A stretch of DNA of 64,000 nt, taken from the NCBI GenBank assembly GCA_035578175.1, contig JAQMRL010000006.1:23161506-23225505 (forward strand), in the 5' to 3' direction. The position numbers and the translations under genes were made by a program. This DNA comes from Catonia carolina (Eukaryota > Arthropoda > Insecta > Hemiptera > Achilidae). The notes below the pieces were generated by a model. The model did no database searches and was not told the DNA's origin. It was given only the letters and a program-made list of their open reading frames with translations. This document shows positions 55,593-64,000 of this stretch, one piece after another (the first letter of the stretch is position 1; the number at the start of each line of letters is the position of its first letter).

Positions 55593-56340
55593 ATTAAACG
55601 TAAACATAAATCCTGAATTTTCCGGCACCTTAGATTAAACCTTCATACTCTTGTTTATTTCTACTTGTTTAAAGTTTTTCGCTTTGAAATTTTCTTTTCT
55701 AACTTATTGTCAATAGGGAAGGAAAATAAGGAAGACGCTTTTTTTGGGAAACGTTATCACTTTTCTTATAATTATGATATTGAGTTGCAGTTTTTGCAAT
55801 AGCTTCTTTAATACTTATATAAAAGTGTAATGTGATCGATATATTTTGGATCTTATTACATTTTTTCTACGCATATTTAGAAAGCTATTGCGAGAAATCG
55901 CATCTCGATATCTGCACTCTCAAGAAAGTCAAAAAGTGACTTTCCAATCTCAGTAATCTCATCACAAATGTACAATATCAATAACCAAATGTATATTGTG
56001 ACGAATGGTCACAAATGTACATTTGTTTCCCAAAACAGGATTTTTTAAACCCAAGTCAAATTTCTGGACATGCTAAGAAAACCAGAACTATTCAAAGTAA
56101 ACCCGGACTTAATTCAAACCTAAAATAATGTACAAAGTACAGTAATATTCTAAAAATGGCCATGGAAATAAATTGTTCCTCGCAAGAAAATGTTCCTTTA
56201 AGAAATTGTGTATTTTTTGAGTAGATTGTGATGAATAGAATGTTTTCAACAGGAATTTTAGGAAATTGTACTAGTAGAAACGTTTGTTTTTATTTTTATT
56301 CCTCTACAATGTTACCCATTTTTTGGAGAATTTATTTGAC
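55593..56340. other. AT-rich sequence, nothing recognised
   Basis: No supported feature. Confidence 0.4.
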
Positions 56341-56346
56341 CTCAGG

Positions 56347-56505
56347 TATAAAAGCAGTTAATATCTTTGTAGTGAGTCAGTCAGTAATTGAATTAAAAAT
56401 GAAAACCGTTGCCGGCCCGTTGGAAAAATTGTCGTTACGGAACCGGTTTTTAATTACGTTAATAGTGCGTTTGCGAACAGGTGGTAACAAGTAGTTGTGG
56501 ACAGG
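56347..56505 (+). promoter_or_regulatory. Core promoter and possible first exon
   Basis: TATAAAAG (56347-56354) is followed 31 bases later by TCAGTCAGT, the arthropod initiator. ATG at 56399 opens a short frame, MKTVAGPLEKLSLRNRFLIT and so on, which stays open for 31 codons. A donor GAACAG/GTGGTAAC would keep the frame. A better-looking donor, GGACAG/GTAAAT at 56503, lies past an in-frame TAG and would make the exon untranslated beyond that point. No downstream exon was recognised inside the window. Confidence 0.45.
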
Positions 56506-57109
56506 TAAATCTGTTTCATCGTTGAGTGACAGAATCTTATTTACAGTCAATTTTAAGCTTCGTAATTAATTATATGAGGTAATCTAATTGTAATTTGTTG
56601 TTACTAATCTAAGTTTAATAAGTAAATGTAATTATTAATTCTTCAATAATTGCTAAAAGTTATTATATATTTGTTTATTATTTATTATACCCAGTTCCCA
56701 AACGGAATTAGCGTTAGGTATTACAATATGAACGTAACAAAAGATGAGATTTTATTTTCGGTGGCATAGACGTAGCTACGGTGGGGCGCTTGCCCCAGTG
56801 GCTCATTTAGTAAAGCAAAAAATTATAAGTATTTAAAAAACCAACAAGTTTTTTTAGTTACTTCAATTTGAATGATTTCCTTGGTGAAGCTGAACTTTAG
56901 TATAACCAAACCTAAGTATTCTATAATTAAGTATTCTAAGTATTAAGTATTTTTTATAATTAAGTATTAAGTAAGTATTCTATATTAATGTCGTCTCTGA
57001 GATAAACCGACAGATTCATGAGGTTCTCCCCCACTTCTACAACGCACTCTATTATAAAAATAATGAAAAAAATGTATTACTTACATCAATTTTTTCAGAA
57101 TTTCTCTAC
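56506..57109. other. AT-rich sequence with taagtatt microrepeat
   Basis: A short impure tandem of taagtatt-type units at about 56915-56985. Nothing else. Confidence 0.45.
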
Positions 57110-57116
57110 AATTTAC

Positions 57117-57299
57117 TTTTTTTCTTTGTTTTTCTTTGATTTAACGTCCGACTGTTCTGCAATTACTGTTAATGCAGACCATGAAGGATGAAATGATTTT
57201 TGTAACGTATAAAAATATGCCGTGCCTGAATGGGATTCGAACCCAAGAATGCATGATGAGAGGCGAGCACGTTACCAACTACGCCAATGCGGCCGGCGT
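57117..57299 (-). repeat. SINE-2 copy
   Basis: Reversed; B box GGTTCGAATCC, A box TGGCGTAGTTGG. Flanks AATTTAC at 57110-57116 and 57300-57306. Confidence 0.85.
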
Positions 57300-57306
57300 A
57301 ATTTAC

Positions 57307-58424
57307 GTTTACAATTATAATTTAGTGCATAATGCAATTAAAATTTACAATTTAATGCGTAATGTACAATTTACGTTTAAAGAGTTCTTGAAGTTTATTT
57401 ATTACACGTTTAACGAAGTTACTGTACATAAAACGTAAAAAACGGGGTTTCATGTCCCAGTTTCTTGTATTTAATTCCAAATTCCGAAAAAAACTACTAA
57501 AGGTAAGTTCTGGAACCTATTTTGTTAACTTTTCCAGGTCAAAATACATAAGAAACCACAAATTTTGTCGCTTAAATTACCTTTCCAGAAGTTCAGAGTG
57601 GCTTCATTCTTTGCCTAGGAATCATACCGAAATACATCGCTAGCTGTAACACGCTAACAAACCGTTTTCGGATCTATGTTTGTATAATATTTTTTCAGTA
57701 TTTTTACAAGTAGAATGCACTGTAGAAGTTGGGGGGGGGGAGAACCTCATTAAATCACCCTGTATAATATTTACAATTTCTTTTCGAATTTGGTTTAAAA
57801 ATGAAAGAAGAATCAAATTTATATAAAGTTATTTTGAATGGCATTGACCGCGTGTTATTCTCATTCCTAAACACGAAACACATTGTTATTAATTTAACCT
57901 TAGACAACAAATGTAAAGTGTGAAACAAAAATAAATAAATAAAATGAAAATAATTATTTGGAGCGAATTCTTTGAAATGTTAAACAAATGAGTAATCAGG
58001 CAGAGCCAGAATACCTTTGCTTTTAAGTAGTGGGAAACACACTATATGATGTCAATGTGTGTTTGTGTGCTTTATGTTTACTTCTTTTAAGTTGAAGTTT
58101 ATTTTGGAACACTGCCTGTTCATTTCCGAACAAAACTGTTTACAAAAATTTCCAAGGTCTTCCATTTGTTTTCTAAAACTAACTAAAGTAAAGAGCGAGT
58201 TAAACGTTTGGAAGGCGTGAATGAGTAATTTCAATGCTATGCCAGGCGTAGCATTGGAATTTTTGCTGTTTTTATGTTAATTTATGTCAAACAATTTTCG
58301 ATCGTTAGAAATATTCGATGAAGTTTACATATTTTACAAATAATATAAATATATGAGGTGTGGCTATTAAATAACGACGCTGACGTAAAAAATTTTATTT
58401 TCAGTTTATACATAATCACTTGAT
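57307..58424. other. AT-rich sequence; mariner-like end motif at 58353
   Basis: Nothing coding is supported. tgaggtgtggctattaaata at 58353-58372 resembles a mariner terminal repeat but no partner end is clear. Confidence 0.3.
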
Positions 58425-58592
58425 GGTTGATGGTTGGGGTCCAGTTAACCATACTCTCTCAAGAATGATAGCCTTGGGTCTGTACAAGACTACCTTAGTT
58501 ACACGACATACATATCATTGGGTCATGGGGTTGCTTATTGTTCTGAATTGAGATTACAACGTACACACATTAGAAATAAAACAAAAAAATAT
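58425..58592 (+). repeat. SINE-4 body fragment, head missing
   Basis: Shares gatggttggggtycrrttaa, gttgcttattgttctgaatt and gtacacacattagaaataaa, then a run of A with the 20210 copy. Confidence 0.75.
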
Positions 58593-59094
58593 TTGTTTAG
58601 TACTTTGTCACATTTAGTAAATTTGTTAACATGTAATTTCATGATTTTTCAACATTACACCGCCAGACAATCGTCGAATATTTCCTGATTTCGCTTACGA
58701 TACGAGAAAAGAATGCGCATTTTGCTTTTTGTCCACTGTCTCTACAAAATTATTTTAAGTGCTCTTCTACTCTGCTATTTCATGTCATGTAACTAGGTAT
58801 CACCTCATTTAATAGTTTTAGCAGTTTTACAGTAAATAAAGCGATAAAGAGAAAAAACATTTTCTAAAACATAAAAAATGGACAAACCGTATATTATTAT
58901 TAGCCCAGTTGTACGGTTGAAGACAATACGATAAAAAAATTAAACTTAGAAATTAGGGAAATACCACACTTACTGGTCAGATCTGAACCAAGGAGGCCTA
59001 TTTTAATATTTATTCTGCACCGATTTTCTGGCATTATAAAATTCTGGACAGTGACTACAGATTTCAGGAAAAAATTTAAAGGTGGAATAGAGTA

Positions 59095-59930
59095 CACCCA
59101 ACCAGTTTTTCTTCCTTTTCTCGCTTACATAAGCAGAACAAACGAAATTTTCTACAGAAATGTCCGGAAAAAACGAAGGGATATCGATTTAAGCAAAAAA
59201 GTTTAAATAGTAATGAGTGAGGGGAAGCCTAAAGTGAGGTTAGTACCATCCAGTGTACATTTATTTTCTCGCAAGTATGAACTGAACAATTGTAATTTTT
59301 ATGTTCCGAAACAAAAGAAGAACTTTCGATAGGGGTAACGATGAAGTTAAAATTGAATTTCTTAGCGTATGCCCTCCATTCCTAAGGTTTCATAATTTTC
59401 TTACTAATTTCGGCAGATCAAACAAAACATTTTACAGAACAATCCGGAAAAAATTGAGAGCTTTTATTTGAAAGTAAAAACACTAACGTACTGAATACAT
59501 ACTTATCCTTACCTCTCCAAAGTTTTCTTTGATTTTCTCGCGTATCTGAGTGGAAAAAACAAAAAAGTTTGCGGAACGAACCGGAACAAACGAAGGGCTA
59601 TCGATCTATCCAAAAATACTTTTTAATGGTGAGTGAAGGGGGCTAGTGTGAAGTTAGCACCATCCAGTTTTCCTCAATTTTTTCGCTTATTTGAGAGGAC
59701 AAACAAACATTTTTGTGAACCATCCGAAACAAACGAAGGTCTATCGATTTAGGCTAAAAAATGTTAAAATATTGATAAGGGGGAGGTCAGTGTGAAGTTA
59801 GCCCTCCCACCGGTTTCCTCGCTTAATCAAGCGGAACAAACAGAACATTTTCCGGAATAATCCGGAACAAACGTAGAACAATTGATTCTACTGATTAATT
59901 TTCTTAAATTTTGAATGGGGGCCAACTTTA
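59095..59930 (+). repeat. Diverged tandem array, about 140-bp units
   Basis: Roughly five units, each with a ggaacaaacraa..tttt..gaaca block, a ccggaacaaacgaagg-ctat block and a gtgaagttagcaccatccag block. Periods of about 135-140 bp between 59540, 59680 and 59815. Confidence 0.65.
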
Positions 59931-59934
59931 CAGA

Positions 59935-60298
59935 CCTGGTTTGAACTTGTAAATGTTTAACTAAGTAAAACGAAGAGTGAGCAGGCTTCATTGCAGAATT
60001 GAAAAACATGCTTCTCAGCATGCCAGACCCTCTGAAAAGCCCCTATTTTTCACCCTGAAAATGACAAACCACACTTTTTTCACCACAGGGTCTGGCTGCA
60101 TAATGAAATTCATTAATTTCAGAGGAGATAACTCTTACAAGTATCTTTTATACCTGTAGGTATCTCTACTGTTCTTAAATACTTCAGTCATATAATTGGC
60201 TTACCAAGGGATAAGAAACAGAACTAATTTGTTTTTAGCTCTGGAACTAGCAAATCGAGTGCAAATAATTTAACACTTCACGTGCCTGTTATGGGCAA
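59935..60298 (-). repeat. R400 copy, 3' hairpin lost
   Basis: Reversed, lacks the terminal hairpin and tail. The head is intact (cacttcacgtgcctgttatg). Confidence 0.8.
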
Positions 60299-60474
60299 CT
60301 TCTTAGAGTACTGTTATTTTATTAAAGCCAGTTGCTACTGTCAAAACATGCATTTTATTCGTCACATGGACGAATAAATTTAAATAGATAAATCAAAAGA
60401 TACCTAAGTCGAGAAAATTTTTACAAAACGGTGGTAGAAAAGATAAAAAATCGACAATTGAGTAGATTTTTTTA

Positions 60475-61175
60475 AGTAAATTCAGTATACTCGCAAATTT
60501 CCAACACGGGTTCCGAAAGTATAGGTCAATAAAGACTGTAATTTCCTAATACTTAAGAAACTTATTGAAATTGATTGATGGCAACAAAAAAATCCATTTA
60601 TTTTATTTCGTGATTTATGTAAAGCTTTTATTCTTGTTATTGTTATATTATTTGCTGAAGATAAGACAATATCTCTCGAAGATGAAAACATTAACAGGGT
60701 TTAAAACTAAAGAAACTTGAAGTAAGCTTGTAGACTGAATGCAAAAAATGATCTAGTTCTTAACTATGAAACCGTGGCCAAGCGTTTCACTGGTCGAAAG
60801 GAAATAAGTAACCAAAGTAAGAAAGTTTTAAATTACAATATAATTATCAATATCTTCTGTAAAAAGCAAATTACAGAAGTTTTAGGAGTCATGTTAAGCA
60901 ACCAACTATACTTGAACCGGCATATTAAGAAACTTGTCTGCTAAAAAATTAACTCTTACTGCTACGTCTTAAAACGCTTGAAATAAGGTACTGAGCGTAC
61001 CAATTACTTTGAGTATTTTTTACGTTTTCATATTCTCACATTTAAAATACAACTTTGCATTTTGCGAATCTCCGAGTAAAACAGGTTTACCAACTACAGA
61101 ATGCAGAAACAGGCTGTTTGGGTTATTTTAAGAGCAAAAGACGTGATTTGTAAAACCCTTTTTTAAAAACTAAGT
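60475..61175 (+). pseudogene. Degraded LINE RT (QHGFR / LGVMLSNQL type)
   Basis: Broken frames read QHGFRKYRSIKT, LRNLLKLIDGNKKI, AEDKTISLEDENIN (where FADDT is expected), VLGVMLSNQLYLNRHIKKLV, and FTNYRMQKQAVWVILRAKDV. The order matches the RT and post-RT region of a common arthropod LINE type. Many stops and a deletion. Confidence 0.75.
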
Positions 61176-61224
61176 GTACTAAGTGTTCTCGTGCATATAC
61201 ATTTAAAAAGAGAGTGGATTATTT

Positions 61225-62620
61225 CACTGCGGTTTATTTGTCTTCCGCCCTCTCCTTTCTTCCCTCAATCACCGCGATTTATTTGTCTTCCTCCTTCTCC
61301 TTTCTTCCTCCTTTACCGTGGTTAATTTGACTACCTCCTTCTCTTTTCTGTCTTCCTCCTTCACCGCGGTTTGTCTTCCACTTCTCCAATCTGTCTTCTT
61401 TATTCACCGCGGTTTATTAATTTCCTCCCTCTCCTTTCGTCTTCCTCCTTCACCGAGGTTTATTTGTCTTTCTCCCTCTCAACTCTGTCTTCCTCCTTCA
61501 CCACGATTTATTTGTCTTTCTCCCTCTCAACTCTGTCTTCCTCCTTCACCGCGGTTTATTTGTCTTCCTCCCTCTGAACTCTGTCTTCCTCCTTCACCGC
61601 GGTTTATTTGTCTTTTTCCCTCTCAACTCTGTCTTCCCCCTTCACCGCGGTTTATTTGTCTTTTTCCCTCTCAACTCGGTCTTCCTCCTTCACTGCGGTT
61701 TGTTTGTCTTCCTCCCTCTGAACTCTGTCTTTCTCTTTCACCGCGGTTTATTTGTCTTCCTCCCTCTCAACTCTGTCTTCCTCATTCACCGCGGTTTATT
61801 TTTCTTTCTCCCTCTGAACTCTGTCTTTCTCCTTCACCGTAGTTTATTTGTCTTCCTCCCTTTTAACTTTGTCTTCCTCCGTCACCGTGGTTTATTTGTC
61901 CTCCCCCTCTGAACACTCTTCTCGTCCTTCACCGTGGTTTATTTGTTTTCCTCCCTCTCAACTCTGTCTTCCTCCTTCACCGCGGTTTATTTGTCTTTTT
62001 CCCTCTCAACTCGGTCTTCCTCCTTCACTGCGGTTTGTTTGTCTTCCTCCCTCTGAACTCTGTCTTTCTCTTTCACCGCGGTTTATTTGTCTTCCTCCCT
62101 CTCAACTCTGTCTTCCTCATTCACCGCGGTTTATTTTTCTTTCTCCCTCTGAACTCTGTCTTTCTCCTTCACCGTAGTTTATTTGTCTTCCTCCCTTTTA
62201 ACTCTGTCTTCCTCCGTCACCGTGGTTTATTTGTCCTCCCCCTCTGAACACTCTTCTCGTCCTTCACCGTGGTTTATTTGTTTTCCTCCCTCTCAACTCT
62301 GTCTTCCTCTTTCACCGCGGTTTATTTGTCTTCCTCCCTCTCAACTCTGTCTTCCTCTTTCACCGCGGTTTATTTGTCTTCCTCCCTCTCAACTCTGTCT
62401 TTCTCCTTCACCGTGGTTTATTTGTCTTCCTCCCTCTGAACTCTGTCTTCCTCCTTCACCGTGGTTTATTTGTCCTCCTCCCTCTGAACTCTCTCCTCGT
62501 CCTTCACCGTGGTTTATTTGTTTTCCTCCTCTCAACTCTGTCTTCCTCTTTCACCGCGGTTTATTTTTCTTCTTTCTTCTCTTCCCTGTTTTTCACTTTC
62601 ACCGCGGTTTATTTACCTTG
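61225..62620 (+). repeat. 48-bp minisatellite array, left arm
   Basis: About 29 units of exactly 48 bp for most of its length (TTCACCGCGGTTTATTTGTC then TTCCTCCCTCTCAACTCTGT and CTTCCTCC). Because 48 is a multiple of three, all frames stay open and give long Ser/Pro/Leu/Phe frames that are not genes. Confidence 0.9.
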
Positions 62621-62624
62621 CTTT

Positions 62625-63145
62625 TATTGGAACTGACTTTTAAATAGGTTTGGATGCTTACGCTATCTATCGGATTTTATTGGAACTAACTTTACAATAA
62701 ATGTGAAAGCTTACGCTATCTATCGGATTCAATTAAAACTAACTTTACAATAAGTGTGAAAGCCACGCTATCTATTGGATTTCATTGGAACTAAATTTTT
62801 AATAGGTTCGGATGCTTACGCTATCTACCGGAATTGATTGGAACTAGCTTATTGTATGCTGCTCTATCTATCGGATTTCTCTGTAACTAACTTACCATTT
62901 ATTGTAAGGTTAGTTCCAATGAAATCCGATGGATAGCGGAAGCATGCAAAACTAATTAAAAGTTAGTTCTAATGAATTCCGATAGATAGCGTAAGAATAC
63001 AAACCTATTTAAATGTTAGTTCCAATGAAATCCGATAGATAGCGTAAGCATGCAAACCAATTTGAAAGTTACTTCGAATGAAATCCGATAGATAGGGTAA
63101 GCATCCAAAACTCATTAATATTTAGTTCCATTGAAAGCAAAAAAA
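62625..63145. repeat. Inverted 53-bp repeat array at the dyad centre
   Basis: Five units on one strand (gcttacgctatctatcggat, spacing 52-53 bp at 62661, 62714, 62766, 62819 and about 62867) face four to five inverted units (atccgatagatagcgtaagc, at 62926, 62979, 63032, 63085). The dyad axis is near 62900. Confidence 0.9.
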
Positions 63146-63149
63146 ACCG

Positions 63150-64000
63150 CGTTGATGGTGAAAAACACAATGGAGAGGGGGATTTTATATGAACCTCGGC
63201 GAAGGAAGAAGACAAATAAACCGCGGTGAAGGAGGAAGACAGTGTTCAGAGGGAGGAAGACAAATAAACCACGGTGAAGGGAAGACAGAATAGATGGAGA
63301 AAGGTAAATAAATCACGGTAAAGGAGAAAGACACAAAGGAGAGGGAGGAAGACAAAGTTGAGGGGGAGAAAGATAAATAGACCATGGTGAAGGAGGAAGA
63401 CAGAGTTGAGGGGGAGGAAGATAAATAGACCACGGTGAAGGAGGAAGACAGAAAGAAGAGAGAGGAAGACAAATAAACCGCGGTGAAGGACGAACACAGA
63501 TAGGAGAGGGAGGAAGACAAATAAACCGCGGTGAAGGGGAAACACAGAAAGGAGAGGGAGGAATACAAATAATTAGCGGTGAAGGAGGGAGACAGAAAGG
63601 AGAACGAGGAAGACAAATAAACCGCGGTGAAGGAAGAAGACAGTAAGTAGAATAGGAAAATAAATAAATCAAAGTGGAGGGCGACAGAAAGGCGAAGGAG
63701 AAAAACAAATAAACCGCGGTGAAGGAGGAAGACAGAAAAGAGAGGAAGGAAGACAAATAAACCGCGGTGAATGTGGAAGACAGAAAAGAGAGTAAGGAAG
63801 ACAATTAAACCGCGGTGAATGAGGAAGACAGAAAAGAGAGGGAAGAAGACAAATAAATAGCGGTGAAGGAGGAAGACAGAAAGGAGACGGAGGAAGACAA
63901 AACAAACCGCGGTGAAGGAGGAAAACAAAAAGGAGAAGGAGGAAGACAAATGCACCACGGCAAAGGAGGACGACAGAAAAGAGAGGAAGGAAGACAAATA
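63150..64000 (-). repeat. 48-bp minisatellite array, right arm (inverted)
   Basis: The same 48-bp unit in reverse complement (aaaccgcggtgaaggaggaa, gacagaaaggagagggagga, agacaaat). It runs off the window end. By symmetry it should continue a few hundred bases further. Confidence 0.9.

Noticed and set aside
57172..57438. 88-codon forward frame
   Set aside because: Mostly a reversed SINE-2 with flanking AT-rich DNA.
58353..58812. Small mariner-derived element
   Set aside because: The left end looks like a mariner terminus but the only candidate right end (atcacctcat) matches for 8 bases.
61318..62647. Long Ser/Pro/Leu-rich open frames (up to 174 codons)
   Set aside because: They come from a 48-bp tandem repeat whose length is a multiple of three, so frames stay open in several phases.
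63185..63997. 270-codon Ser/Phe/Leu-rich reverse frame
   Set aside because: Same minisatellite in inverse orientation; no gene structure.

Overview
The window is AT-rich eukaryotic DNA, most probably from an insect. Support for this comes from spliced genes with GT-AG introns, several LINE clades (RTE-like, Jockey-like and one unassigned), mariner transposases, tRNA-derived SINEs with target-site duplications (TSDs), and arthropod-type TATA/Inr promoter motifs. Nothing bacterial is visible. I cannot name the species.

The recognisable content is mostly transposable elements. The commonest is a SINE-like family of about 400 bp (called R400 here), present 18 times on both strands from about 1.2 kb to 60.3 kb. 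It carries TSDs of 9-13 bp and an (ACA)n tail. Also present are two tRNA-headed SINE families (SINE-2, SINE-3), a third tRNA-like family (SINE-4), an RTE-type LINE at 46.4-49.3 kb broken by a single in-frame stop, two nested copies of another LINE (LINE-X) at 2.3-3.6 kb, Jockey-like 3' ends, two decayed mariner elements, a TTAA-flanked non-autonomous DNA element present twice, a TA-flanked DNA element, and three foldback or palindromic structures. Many insertions are nested, and their TSDs let the order of events be read directly.

Two host genes can be reconstructed between 32 and 55 kb. Gene A (+; exons 32393-32650 and 35546-35838, poly(A) signal 35860) encodes a small, probably secreted protein with a Gly/Ala/Ile-rich middle. 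Gene B (-; exons 54626-54649, 46164-46334, 45464-45592 and 43734-44111) encodes a 233-residue Pro-rich secreted protein with a signal peptide split over exons 1 and 2. The genes converge and their introns hold most of the nearby transposons. A GC-rich island at 15.8-16.2 kb (-) has a TATA box and a histone-type 3' stem-loop, but no histone that I can recognise between them.

The right end (61.2-64.0 kb, running off the window) is a very large inverted repeat. Its arms are 48-bp minisatellite arrays around an inverted 53-bp array, an architecture like Foldback (FB) transposons. Apart from the repeats listed, the remaining intergenic sequence is AT-rich and shows no coding signal to the eye.
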